DNA from: Muribaculum sp.
GTDB taxonomy: Bacteria; Bacillota; Clostridia; Lachnospirales; Lachnospiraceae
DNA length: 16,684 nt
Direction: 5' to 3'
NCBI GenBank assembly: GCA_023663505.1
Contig: JAMPHH010000066.1
Coordinates: 1-16,684, forward strand
Below, piece by piece: positions 5,666 to 13,760 of the stretch (position 1 is the first letter of the stretch; each line of letters opens with the position of its first letter). The translations under genes and the position numbers were made by a program. The notes under the pieces were generated by a model. The model searched no databases and was not told the DNA's origin. It worked only from the letters and a program-made list of their open reading frames with translations.

Positions 5666-7378
5666 TCAAAATTTGCGGAATCTCTGATAACGCAGCTCCA
5701 AAAGCTCATCTGCGCCAAGCCTTCCGTATTTTTGCATAAACTCCGCGATTCTCTGTTCCAGCTCGGCGGTCACACCCTCCATCGTCTCCTTTGAGAAGCT
5801 CTCGCTCTCCCCGATCACACGCTCCACGATCCCCATCTGATACAGATCCTGAGCCGTGAGCCGCATGAGTGCCGCCGCCTCCTTCGCCTTGGAGCCGTCC
5901 TTCCAAAGAATCGAGGCAAAGCCCTCCGGAGAAAGAATAGAATAAATCGCATGCTCCAACATCCAGACCTCGTCCGCCACCGCGAAGGCAAGCGCGCCGC
6001 CGCTGCCGCCCTCCCCGATCACGATAGAGAGCACGGGTACCTTCACGCCGAACAACTCACAGATATTGCGGGCAATCGCCTCGCCCTGTCCCTGCTCCTC
6101 CGCCTCCATACCGCAAAAGGCTCCCGGTGTGTCCACGAAGAAGATCACAGGTCTGCCAAACTTCTCCGCCTGCTTTAACAAACGCATGGATTTGCGGTAG
6201 CCGTCCGGCGATACCATGCCGAAATTCCTTGCAATGTTGCCCTTCGTTCCCTCGCCCTTCTCCTGTGCGATCACTGTCACGGGCGTCCCCCTGAACATGG
6301 CAATCCCGCCGATGACAGCAGGGTCATCGCGAAGATACCTGTCCCCGTGCAGCTCCACGAACTCCGTAAAAATACGCTCTATATAGTCATTCCCCACGGG
6401 ACGCTTCTTATCCCTTGCGCGTTCCACATGCTCCCATGCGCTCATAGGCGCATAATCAGGCTCATTTCTCAGAACGCTCTGCGGTTCGCCTCCCGTCTGC
6501 CCCTCCGAAAGCTGCTCCGCATGCGGCAGCCTGTGCAGTCTCAGCAATCCCGCCAAGGTCTCCCGCATCTGCTCTCTGGGCACGATCATGTCCAAAAATC
6601 CATGCTCCAACAGGAATTCCGCCCGTTGGAAGCCCTTGGGAAGCTTCTGGCGGATCGTCTGCTCGATGACTCTGGGACCCGCGAAGCCTATCAATGCCCC
6701 CGGCTCTGCCAGAATCATATCCCCCAGCATGGCAAAGCTCGCCGTCACGCCGCCCGTGGTGGGATCTGTCAAAACGCTGATATACAAAAGTCCCGCCTCG
6801 CTATGACGCTTCACCGCCGCCGAGGTCTTCGCCATCTGCATCAGAGAGACGATTCCCTCCTGCATTCTGGCGCCGCCGGAGCAAGCGAACAGAATCACCG
6901 GCAAACACTCCTTGGTGGCGCGTTCAAACGCCCGCGCGATCTTCTCCCCCACGATCTCTCCCATGCTTGCCATGAGGAAACGCCCGTCCATAACTCCGAG
7001 CACAACAGGCATACCCTCTATCTCTGCCTTTCCCGTGACAATGGCTTCCTTAAGCTTCGTCTTCTCCTGAAGCTCCCTCACCTTCTCCCCATAGCCCTTA
7101 TAGCGCAGGGGATTGGAGAAGGGAATATCCATATCCCACTCCTCGAAGCTGTCCTCGTCCGCAATCTGTCTGATCCTCTTATAAGCGGGAACCCGAAAAT
7201 AATTGCTGCAATGAGGGCAAATGTAGGAATTTGCCTTGACCTCCTCCACAAACACCGCCGATTTGCAGACGTTACATCTGCGCAGAAGCCCTTGGGGAAC
7301 CTCCGGCGCCCCCTCCTCTTTATCTTCGTTTAAGGGAATATATTTCGCTGTCTTTTTAAATAAATGATTATTCTTCAA
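5666..7378 (-). CDS. accDA: Fused acetyl-CoA carboxylase carboxyltransferase, beta (AccD) plus alpha (AccA)
   Basis: It transfers the carboxyl group from biotin on AccB to acetyl-CoA, forming malonyl-CoA. Residues 1 to about 285 are AccD: a zinc ribbon with C35, C38, C54 and C57, then SGGAR (167-171) and TTGG (207-210). A linker of about 25 residues leads into AccA from about 312, including FTEFVELHGDR (338-347), DTPGAF (416-421) and GEGGSGGA (455-462). At 570 aa it equals the two usual subunits joined in the order beta-alpha, an architecture known from other Clostridia. The start is TTG at 7378, inside the end of accC (11-nt overlap), with GGCGGTG 6 nt upstream. No in-frame ATG occurs before residue 83, which is past the zinc ribbon. 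Confidence 0.93.
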   Translation of the reverse strand: MKNNHLFKKTAKYIPLNEDKEEGAPEVPQGLLRRCNVCKSAVFVEEVKANSYICPHCSNYFRVPAYKRIRQIADEDSFEEWDMDIPFSNPLRYKGYGEKVRELQEKTKLKEAIVTGKAEIEGMPVVLGVMDGRFLMASMGEIVGEKIARAFERATKECLPVILFACSGGARMQEGIVSLMQMAKTSAAVKRHSEAGLLYISVLTDPTTGGVTASFAMLGDMILAEPGALIGFAGPRVIEQTIRQKLPKGFQRAEFLLEHGFLDMIVPREQMRETLAGLLRLHRLPHAEQLSEGQTGGEPQSVLRNEPDYAPMSAWEHVERARDKKRPVGNDYIERIFTEFVELHGDRYLRDDPAVIGGIAMFRGTPVTVIAQEKGEGTKGNIARNFGMVSPDGYRKSMRLLKQAEKFGRPVIFFVDTPGAFCGMEAEEQGQGEAIARNICELFGVKVPVLSIVIGEGGSGGALAFAVADEVWMLEHAIYSILSPEGFASILWKDGSKAKEAAALMRLTAQDLYQMGIVERVIGESESFSKETMEGVTAELEQRIAEFMQKYGRLGADELLELRYQRFRKF

Positions 7379-8729
7379 TCTTCACACCGCCGATTTCATG
7401 GTTTTTAAGAAAATCCACATTGATATCACCCGCCTGATAATCCGCATTGCTCAGGATTTCAAACTGATAATCCACATTCGTCTCCACACCGCCTATTATC
7501 ACCTCGCCCATGGCGCTGAGCATCTTGGCGATCGCCTCCGCCCTGTTCTCCCCATGCACGATCAGCTTGGCAAGCATGGAATCATAGTAGGGTGGAATCC
7601 GATAACCGCTGTAAATTCCGGTATCCACGCGAATCCCCTGACCCCCGGGCAGATGCAGCGTGGATATCAGTCCCGGAGAAGGACGGAAGTTCTGCTTCGG
7701 ATTCTCCGCGTTGACGCGGCACTCGATAGCGTGTCCCCGAATCTGCACATCGTCCTGCCTAATACCAAGGGGCTCTCCCGCCGCGATCCGAATCTGTTCC
7801 TTGATCAAATCGATCCCTGTCACCCACTCCGTCACCGGGTGTTCCACCTGAATGCGGGTGTTCATTTCCATAAAATAAAAGCGTCCATCCGCCTCCAACA
7901 GGAATTCGATGGTTCCCGCACTGACATAATTCGCAGCCTTAGCCGCCCGCACCGCCATCTCGCCCATCCTTTGACGAAGCGACTCCGACACCGCAGGAGA
8001 CGGGGACTCCTCTATCATCTTCTGATGCTTCCTCTGAATGGAACAATCCCGCTCCCCCAAGTGAATAACATTTCCCTTATTGTCCGCAAGAATCTGAAAC
8101 TCAATATGTCTGGGGTGCTCAACGAAATGCTCTATATACATTTGATTATCGCCAAATGCCGCCTGTGCCTCCTTTTGGGCGGTGAGAAACGCTTTTTCAA
8201 ACTCTTCCTTGGAAAAAGCCGTGCGCATCCCCTTGCCGCCCCCGCCAAGCACCGCTTTCACGATTACGGGATAGCCTATTTCCGCCGCCAGTGCAAGCCC
8301 CTCTGCCACATCCGTCACCGGACTGTCCGTTCCGGGGATCACGGGCACTCCCGCCGCCACCATGGTATTCCTCGCCGCCTGCTTGTTGCCCATATTGGAG
8401 ATCACCTCAGAGGGCGGTCCCACGAACGTCACGTTGCACCGCTCACAAACCTGTGCAAAACGCGCGTTTTCCGAGAGAAAACCATAGCCCGGGTGAATCG
8501 CGTCCGCGCCGGTGATCATTGCCGCACTCATAATCCGTTCCATATTCAGATAGCTGTCCGTCGAGGAACCCGGTCCGATACACACGGCCTCGTCCGCAAG
8601 CTCCGAGTGAAGGCTGTCCGCATCCGCCTCGGAATACACAGCCACCGTCTCTATCCCCAGCTCCCTGCATGCCCTGATAATCCGCACGGCGATCTCGCCG
8701 CGGTTAGCAATCAATAACTTACGAATCAT
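7368..8729 (-). CDS. accC: Acetyl-CoA carboxylase, biotin carboxylase subunit
   Basis: The ATP-dependent carboxylase that loads CO2 onto biotin of AccB. The 453-aa product has the ATP-grasp fold with residues at the same positions as E. coli AccC: K116, K159, glycine loop GGGGKGM (162-168), E276, E288, N290 and R292 (MEMNTRIQVEHP). The start is ATG at 8729, with GGAG 7-8 nt upstream and 20 nt after the fabZ stop. A TTG six codons earlier is not supported. Its 3' end overlaps accDA by 11 nt, which suggests translational coupling and balanced subunit output. Confidence 0.96.
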   Translation of the reverse strand: MIRKLLIANRGEIAVRIIRACRELGIETVAVYSEADADSLHSELADEAVCIGPGSSTDSYLNMERIMSAAMITGADAIHPGYGFLSENARFAQVCERCNVTFVGPPSEVISNMGNKQAARNTMVAAGVPVIPGTDSPVTDVAEGLALAAEIGYPVIVKAVLGGGGKGMRTAFSKEEFEKAFLTAQKEAQAAFGDNQMYIEHFVEHPRHIEFQILADNKGNVIHLGERDCSIQRKHQKMIEESPSPAVSESLRQRMGEMAVRAAKAANYVSAGTIEFLLEADGRFYFMEMNTRIQVEHPVTEWVTGIDLIKEQIRIAAGEPLGIRQDDVQIRGHAIECRVNAENPKQNFRPSPGLISTLHLPGGQGIRVDTGIYSGYRIPPYYDSMLAKLIVHGENRAEAIAKMLSAMGEVIIGGVETNVDYQFEILSNADYQAGDINVDFLKNHEIGGVKIEE

Positions 8730-8749
8730 ATCTATACTCCTGCACAATC

Positions 8750-9178
8750 TCAGCCCACGGCAAAGGTCAGCTCCGCCTTCACCACCAGCTTGTCGTCCAC
8801 ATACGCCTTCGCCTCGCCAACGCCCACGGGACCCTTCTGCCTTATGATTCTGGTCTCGAGGCGCAGTCTGTCACCCGGCACCACCTTGCCCTTAAAACGG
8901 CAGTTATCCACCCCGCCAAAATATGCAATTTTCCCTTTGTTCTCCGGCATGGACAGAATCGCCACGGCACCCGCCTGTGCCAGAGCCTCCACGATCAATA
9001 CACCCGGCATCACAGGCTCCGTCGGGAAATGCCCCGCAAAGAAGTCCTCCCTAAAGGTCACGCATTTATAACCTATCGCATACTCGCCCGGCACATAATC
9101 CTCGATGCCGTCCAACAATAGAAAAGGGTGTCTGTGAGGAATGATCTCCTCAATCTGTTTCACACTTAAAGCGTTCAT
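8750..9178 (-). CDS. fabZ: 3-hydroxyacyl-ACP dehydratase
   Basis: It removes water from 3-hydroxyacyl-ACP to give trans-2-enoyl-ACP. The 142-aa hot-dog protein has the FabZ opening IIPHRHPFLLLDGI and the active-site pair H50 (FAGHFP) and E64 (VLIVEALAQ). AGGAG sits 6 nt before the ATG. It is the only dehydratase in the operon. No FabA, FabM or second FabZ is seen here, so the origin of unsaturated fatty acids, if any are made, is not shown by this window. Confidence 0.95.
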   Translation of the reverse strand: MNALSVKQIEEIIPHRHPFLLLDGIEDYVPGEYAIGYKCVTFREDFFAGHFPTEPVMPGVLIVEALAQAGAVAILSMPENKGKIAYFGGVDNCRFKGKVVPGDRLRLETRIIRQKGPVGVGEAKAYVDDKLVVKAELTFAVG

Positions 9179-9226
9179 TTTTTGCTCCTGTTCCGTGCGT
9201 CATGACACACTTAAACCCACGTTCGG

Positions 9227-9676
9227 TCACTTAATGCAGAACAACGGCTGCCCGTACTCCACCGGCTCGCCATCCTGCACCAGTATCTCACTCACCACGC
9301 CATCGTAATCACTCTCGATCTCGTTCATCAGCTTCATTGCCTCCACGATGGCAAGCACCTGTCCCTTTTGCACAGTGTCCCCGACCTTGACAAAGGGCTC
9401 CGCATCCTCCGCGGGAGCCACATAAAAGGTTCCCACCAAGGGCGAGGTGACGATCTGTCCGTCGGGAATCGTCTGTTCGCCGGACGGTATCACCGTCTCC
9501 ACCGCGGTCTGCACCACAGCCTGCGGTCTCTCGCCCGGGACAGCCGCACCGGATGCATATACCACAGGCTTGCTTCCCTTGATCGTCAGCTTCAAATCCT
9601 CCGTCTCATAGCGGAAGGACTGCAATCCCGCAGCCGAAACATGATCTATCAATGCTAAAATATCTTCCAATTCCAT
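9227..9676 (-). CDS. accB: Biotin carboxyl carrier protein of acetyl-CoA carboxylase
   Basis: It carries biotin between AccC and the AccDA carboxyltransferase. The 149-aa product has an N-terminal helical region, a variable Ala/Pro/Val-rich middle (about 38-75) and a C-terminal biotinyl domain with VEAMKLMNEI; K115 is the biotinylated lysine. The extra thumb sequence before the site (SPLVGTFYVAPAEDAEPFVKVGD) is typical of acetyl-CoA carboxylase BCCP. AGAGGA precedes the ATG at good distance. It lies 50 nt after fabF, with a hairpin in the gap. Confidence 0.96.
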   Translation of the reverse strand: MELEDILALIDHVSAAGLQSFRYETEDLKLTIKGSKPVVYASGAAVPGERPQAVVQTAVETVIPSGEQTIPDGQIVTSPLVGTFYVAPAEDAEPFVKVGDTVQKGQVLAIVEAMKLMNEIESDYDGVVSEILVQDGEPVEYGQPLFCIK

Positions 9677-9694
9677 ATTCTGTCCTCTCTAACC

Positions 9695-9724
9695 GTTACA
9701 GTCAGCATTCATCTGAACTGTAAC
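9695..9724 (-). other. Intercistronic hairpin between fabF and accB
   Basis: GTTACAGT (9695-9702) pairs with ACTGTAAC (9717-9724), and the stem can extend inward by CAG/CTG past a one-base bulge to leave a small loop. The gap is only 50 nt and has no U-tract on the minus strand. It may be a processing or stability site between the synthase half and the carboxylase half of the operon. Confidence 0.45.
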
Positions 9725-9726
9725 CC

Positions 9727-10965
9727 CTAATCCGCATATTTCTTAATTATAAGCGTTGCGTTGTGCCCACCAAAGCCAAGTGAATTGCTCATGGCATAAG
9801 TGATATCCGCCTGTGTCGGAGCGCCGATTGTGTAATCCAAGTCCATCTCCTCGTCCACATGCTCTGTACCCACGGTCTGATGTATGAAGCCCTCCTGAAT
9901 ACTCTTGACACAGGTTACAAACTCCACTCCGCCCGCCGCTCCCAACAGATGCCCTATCATGGACTTGGTGGAATTGATCTTCACATGATACGCCGCCTCG
10001 CCAAAGGCAAGCTTGATCGCCCTCGTCTCAAACAGATCATTGTGATGGGTCGCCGTGCCGTGGGCATTGATGTAGTCCACCTCCGCAGGCGTGATTCCCG
10101 CCTCGTTCATGGCGTCTGTCATGGCTCTTGCCGCCCCGCTGCCATCCTCCGCGGGGGATGTGATATGATAAGCGTCGCCAGTTGCGCCGTACCCGACAAC
10201 CTCCGCCAAGATTTTACTTCCTCTCTTTTTCGCATGCTCCAATTCCTCCAGCACCACGATTCCCGCTCCCTCACCCATGACAAAGCCGCTTCTGTCCTTG
10301 TCAAAGGGAAGTGAAGCCCTTTTCGGGTCCTCGCAAGTGCTCAGGGCGGTCAGGGACATAAAGCCTGCCACGCCAATAGGACATACGGAAGCCTCCGTAC
10401 CTCCGGCGATCATCACATCTGCATCGCCATACTGAATCGCCCGAAAAGCGTCCCCGATACAGTTGGTTCCCGTGGCGCATGCCGTCACGACATTCGTGCA
10501 TTTCCCTCTGGCTCCGGTGGCGATGGACACGTTTCCCGCCGCCATATTCGAGATCATTTTGGGAACCAACAAGGGGTCTACTCTGGAAGGTCCCTTTTCA
10601 TTCAGCTTAAGAACCGCAGCCTCCATCGCTTGCAGGCTGCCTATGCCTGAGCCGACGATCACCCCCACACGAAAGGGATCCTCCTGCTCCATATGAAGCC
10701 CCGCGTCCTCCAAGGCGGACATAGCCGCCACCACTGCGTATTGTGAGAACAACTCCATTCTTCGGGCTGACCTTGCGTCCAGATATTTCCCCGGGCCAAA
10801 GTCCTTAACCTCCGCTGCCAGCTTCGCCTTGTAGCCCTCAGTATCAAATTTTGTAATTTTGTCAATGCCGACCTTGCCCTCCTTCACTGCGCTCCAGAAG
10901 GAATCCACATCATTTCCGATAGGGGTCACTGCCCCAAGTCCGGTCACAACCACTCGTCTTTTCAT
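9727..10965 (-). CDS. fabF: 3-oxoacyl-ACP synthase II (KAS II)
   Basis: The elongating condensing enzyme, joining acyl groups to malonyl-ACP. The 412-aa product (the usual FabF length) has catalytic C163 (VTACATGTNCIG), H302 (NAHGTATHHND) and H339 (KSMIGHLLGAAGG), with the glycine-rich NSLGFGGHN near the end. The start chosen is ATG at 10965, with GGGGA as ribosome site. That site overlaps an in-frame ATG four codons upstream (MGII-M), an arrangement shared with fabK. The gene follows a 129-nt gap after fabG, the longest within the operon, which holds a leader also found before fabK. Confidence 0.96.
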   Translation of the reverse strand: MKRRVVVTGLGAVTPIGNDVDSFWSAVKEGKVGIDKITKFDTEGYKAKLAAEVKDFGPGKYLDARSARRMELFSQYAVVAAMSALEDAGLHMEQEDPFRVGVIVGSGIGSLQAMEAAVLKLNEKGPSRVDPLLVPKMISNMAAGNVSIATGARGKCTNVVTACATGTNCIGDAFRAIQYGDADVMIAGGTEASVCPIGVAGFMSLTALSTCEDPKRASLPFDKDRSGFVMGEGAGIVVLEELEHAKKRGSKILAEVVGYGATGDAYHITSPAEDGSGAARAMTDAMNEAGITPAEVDYINAHGTATHHNDLFETRAIKLAFGEAAYHVKINSTKSMIGHLLGAAGGVEFVTCVKSIQEGFIHQTVGTEHVDEEMDLDYTIGAPTQADITYAMSNSLGFGGHNATLIIKKYAD

Positions 10966-10969
10966 AATT

Positions 10970-11034
10970 ATCCCCATTTCTGCGCTGCTCAAGCTTCAAC
11001 TATGTTGACACCGCACATAAACAGCCTTGTGTCA
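10970..11034 (-). promoter_or_regulatory. Leader element upstream of fabF, also present before fabK
   Basis: Two blocks match the fabK leader: 11013-11034 (20 of 22 bases identical, minus strand TGACACAAGG then CTGTTTATGTGC) and 10970-10986 (16 of 17, ending AGAAATGGGGAT). Here the blocks are separated by 26 bp, against 5 bp at fabK. The insert completes an inverted repeat, TTGACAC (11005-11011) with GTGTCAA (11029-11035). A second hairpin, AAGTCA/TGACTT, follows at 11034-11049. Function is unknown; an internal promoter, an RNA element or a simple duplication are all possible. Confidence 0.6.
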
Positions 11035-11094
11035 AGTCATTTTTGACTTTGCAGCGCGCAGACACAAATTGCGGTTGGAAAAATTTTTTTCAAC

Positions 11095-11850
11095 TTACAT
11101 GCTCATGCCGCCGTCCACGGCAAGCACCTGTCCGGTAATATAGGAAGCCTGCTCTGACACTAGGAAAGCCACGGCATCCGCCACATTCTCCGGTGCGCCA
11201 AAATGTCCCAGCGGAATAGTTGCCGCAGCCTCCCCGCGCACCTTCTCGGAGAGCTCCGCCGTCATATCCGTGTCAATAAAGCCGGGGGCAACGGCGTTGA
11301 CAGTGATTCCCCGCGAGCCAAGCTCCTTTGCCGCACTCTTGGTCAACCCGATCACTCCCGCCTTGGAAGCCGCGTAATTCGCCTGCCCCGCATTGCCGTG
11401 AAGCCCTACCACAGAAGAAATATTGACGATCCTGCCGCCCCTTTGCTTTAACATCTGCCTTGCAGCCTGCCTGATACAATGGAAGGTCCCCCGCAGATTC
11501 ACATCCAACACCTTGGCAAAATCCTCGTCCGACATCGCCATCAATAAACCGTCCTTCGTGATACCGGCATTATTCACCAGAATATCCAAGCGCCCATACT
11601 GTCCGATGATCTCCTTGAAAAAAGCTTCACATGCGTCAAAATCACTTACATTACAGCCATACGCGACAGCCTCGCCGCCCGCCTCCGCAATTTCCTCCTT
11701 GACATGCTCAGCCGCCTTCTGGGATCCATTATAATTGATCACCACCAAGATGCCATCCGCCGCAAGCCTGCGCGCAATAGCCCTCCCGATTCCCCGGGAA
11801 GCTCCGGTCACGATCGCCACTTTTTTGCCCTTATCCATGCTTTCCATCAT
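11095..11850 (-). CDS. fabG: 3-oxoacyl-ACP reductase
   Basis: The NADPH-dependent reductase of 3-oxoacyl-ACP, a 251-aa SDR protein. TGASRGIG is at 15-22, NNAG at 93-96, and the triad is S146, Y159 and K163 (YAASK). PGFIDTDMT and the C-terminal VDGGMSM are FabG hallmarks. Three ATGs are possible (11850, 11847, 11838). AAGG about 8-11 nt upstream favours the first two. The third, MDKGKK, would shorten the protein by four residues without touching the domain. It lies about 55 nt after fabD. Confidence 0.95.
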   Translation of the reverse strand: MMESMDKGKKVAIVTGASRGIGRAIARRLAADGILVVINYNGSQKAAEHVKEEIAEAGGEAVAYGCNVSDFDACEAFFKEIIGQYGRLDILVNNAGITKDGLLMAMSDEDFAKVLDVNLRGTFHCIRQAARQMLKQRGGRIVNISSVVGLHGNAGQANYAASKAGVIGLTKSAAKELGSRGITVNAVAPGFIDTDMTAELSEKVRGEAAATIPLGHFGAPENVADAVAFLVSEQASYITGQVLAVDGGMSM

Positions 11851-11870
11851 TCTCTTACCTTATCGCTTTC

Positions 11871-11918
11871 TTCCTATATAAAACTGCCTCTATAAAAGCC
11901 GCTCCTATAAAAGCTGCT
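11871..11918. repeat. Three degenerate 15-16 bp tandem units at the fabD 3' end
   Basis: The units TCCTATATAAAACTGC, CTCTATAAAAGCCGC and TCCTATAAAAGCTGC run head to tail. The last covers the fabD stop codon and its final codons. The pattern suggests local slippage duplication of the gene end into the fabD-fabG gap. Confidence 0.65.
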
Positions 11919-12825
11919 TCAACACCGCATCCATATCCTCCACGGTCTCGATGTTATATGCCGATACTTCCTTATTGATCTTCTTTAAGAATCCAGTCAG
12001 GGTTCTGCCGGGACCAATCTCTACAAAGGTATCCACCCCTTCTGCGAGCATTAGCTCAACACTTTGCTGCCATCTCACGGAGGAATAAATCTGCCTTGCC
12101 AGAAGCTCCTTGATCTCATGATTATCTTTCACAAGCTCCGCCGTCACATTGGTCACATAGGGAATCTTTAATTCCCCGAGCCCAACTTTCGCAAGCTCAC
12201 CCGCAAGCTGTTCCCCTGCCTCCTTCAGCATCATTGAATGAAACGGTCCGCTGACCACGAGCTCCACCACGCGCTTAGCGCCCGCCGATTTCAGACTTTC
12301 CATGGCGGCGTCCAGAGCCCCTCGCATACCGGTGATCACGATCTGCCCGGGGCAGTTGTAATTGGCGATGCTCACACCCTCAATGGGATCGACGACGCGC
12401 TCGATCGCTTCGGCGTCCATGCCCAATACCGCAGCCATTCCTCCCTGTCCGGCGGGCACCGCCTGCTCCATGAGGATACCGCGCTTTCTCACGGTTACGA
12501 TTGCGTCCTGCACACTCATGGCTCCCGTGGTCGCAATAGCACAATACTCCCCCAAGCTCAGACCCGCGGTAATATCAGGGTGCAGTCCCTGCTCCTCCAC
12601 CACCTTCTCCATCGCCATGGAGGTTGTCACCATAGCCGCCTGTGTATACTGTGTCAGATTCAGTCTGTCATTTTCCTCAAAGCAAAGCTCCTTCACATTC
12701 ATGCCCAGCCAAGCACCAGCCTTCTCATAAATCTCCCTCGCCGTGCCAAACTGCTTGTAGAAATCCAGCCCCATTCCAACCTTCTGGGCTCCCTGTCCCG
12801 GATACAGAAAAGCAATCTTACTCAT
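11905..12825 (-). CDS. fabD: Malonyl-CoA:ACP transacylase
   Basis: It moves malonyl from CoA to ACP. Counted from the ATG at 12825 the protein is 306 aa, with the opening MSKIAFLYPGQGAQ, nucleophile S90 in GLSLGEY, R115 in VRKRG and H196 in SGPFHS. The usual histidine before the nucleophile (GHSLG) is leucine here, a common variant in this group as far as I recall. An ATG two codons earlier (12831) is closer to AAAGGA (4 nt, against 10 nt) and may be used instead. The start overlaps the end of fabK by 8 nt, so the two genes are likely translationally coupled. Confidence 0.94.
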   Translation of the reverse strand: MSKIAFLYPGQGAQKVGMGLDFYKQFGTAREIYEKAGAWLGMNVKELCFEENDRLNLTQYTQAAMVTTSMAMEKVVEEQGLHPDITAGLSLGEYCAIATTGAMSVQDAIVTVRKRGILMEQAVPAGQGGMAAVLGMDAEAIERVVDPIEGVSIANYNCPGQIVITGMRGALDAAMESLKSAGAKRVVELVVSGPFHSMMLKEAGEQLAGELAKVGLGELKIPYVTNVTAELVKDNHEIKELLARQIYSSVRWQQSVELMLAEGVDTFVEIGPGRTLTGFLKKINKEVSAYNIETVEDMDAVLKQLL

Positions 12826-13756
12826 ATACATTCGTTCCTTTCATCAGCCCCTCGGCCTCGCTCACCAGCTTCTCAATCACCTGCTTACATGTCAGTATCT
12901 CGGTAATCATGCCTGCGATCTGTCCCGACATCACATTGCCGTTCTCCACGTCGCCATCCACCACGGCGCGGCGCAAGCCCCCCACCGTCATCGTTTCCAG
13001 CTTCTCAAAGTCCACGCCCTCCGCCTCCAAGCGCAGATACTCTCTGGTCATCTGATTGCGCAGGCACCTCACCGGGTGCCCGGTGCTTCTCCCCGTCACC
13101 TTGGTGTCAATATCCTTAGCCTTCAGTATGTATTCCTTATATTTGTCATGCACGACGGCTTCCTTGGTCGCCACGAAGCGGGTTCCAAGCTGGCAGCCCG
13201 ACGCTCCCAGCATAAATGCCGCTGCCACACCTCTGCCGTCCGCGATACCTCCAGCCGCGATCACGGGAACCTTTACGGCATCCGCCACCTGAGGCACCAG
13301 TACCATGGTGGTAAGCTCTCCTATATGACCTCCGGACTCCGTCCCTTCCGCTACCACGGCATCTACTCCGCAGCGCTCCAAACGCTTTGCCAACGCAACT
13401 GACGCAACCACGGGAATCACCTTGATACCCGCGTTCTTCCACGGCTCCATATATTTCTCCGGATTACCCGCTCCGGTAGTAACCACAGCCACTCTCTCCT
13501 CAGCCACCACCTTTGCCACGTCCTCTGCATAGGGACTCATCAGCATGATATTGACGCCGAACGGCTTATCCGTCAGCTTCCTCGCCTCTCGAATCTGCTC
13601 CCGAACCCAATCGGCGGGAGCGTTCGCCGCGCCTATCAAGCCCAAGCCTCCTGCCTCGCTGACTGCCGCCGCCAAGTGGTGCTCCGCGACCCATGCCATT
13701 CCTCCCTGTATGATGGGATATTCAATCCCCAACAACTTGGTAATCTCTGTCTTCAT
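12818..13756 (-). CDS. fabK: Enoyl-ACP reductase II, FMN-dependent
   Basis: It reduces trans-2-enoyl-ACP, the last step of each elongation round. The 312-aa TIM-barrel flavoprotein has IIQGGMAWVAEH at 15-26, GGHIGELTTM with H144 (the position reported as catalytic in S. pneumoniae FabK), AAGGIADGRG at 167-176 and LGTRFVATKEA at 190-200. Proteins of this fold are often mislabelled nitronate monooxygenase, but the position between acpP and fabD settles the role. No FabI or FabL is seen, so this is the only enoyl reductase here; FabK-type enzymes are poorly inhibited by triclosan. The ATG at 13756 has GGGGA before it, overlapping an in-frame ATG four codons upstream. Confidence 0.95.
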   Translation of the reverse strand: MKTEITKLLGIEYPIIQGGMAWVAEHHLAAAVSEAGGLGLIGAANAPADWVREQIREARKLTDKPFGVNIMLMSPYAEDVAKVVAEERVAVVTTGAGNPEKYMEPWKNAGIKVIPVVASVALAKRLERCGVDAVVAEGTESGGHIGELTTMVLVPQVADAVKVPVIAAGGIADGRGVAAAFMLGASGCQLGTRFVATKEAVVHDKYKEYILKAKDIDTKVTGRSTGHPVRCLRNQMTREYLRLEAEGVDFEKLETMTVGGLRRAVVDGDVENGNVMSGQIAGMITEILTCKQVIEKLVSEAEGLMKGTNVYE

Positions 13757-13760
13757 ATTA

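Noticed and set aside
6347..7333. Plus-strand open frame of 328 codons opposite accDA
   Set aside because: Same shadow pattern; accDA has intact zinc-ribbon and carboxyltransferase motifs on the minus strand.
7398..8717. Plus-strand open frame of 439 codons opposite accC
   Set aside because: The product is rich in His, Arg and Leu in the pattern typical of an antisense shadow, while accC on the other strand matches every catalytic position of the family.
11005..11035. TTGACA in the fabF leader as a -35 of an internal promoter
   Set aside because: No acceptable -10 lies 15-19 bp downstream, and the fabK copy of the element has CTGACA with no -10 either, so I did not annotate a promoter.
12818..13756. 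Nitronate monooxygenase as the identity of the FMN enzyme
   Set aside because: The H144 motif and the position between acpP and fabD identify enoyl-ACP reductase II instead.
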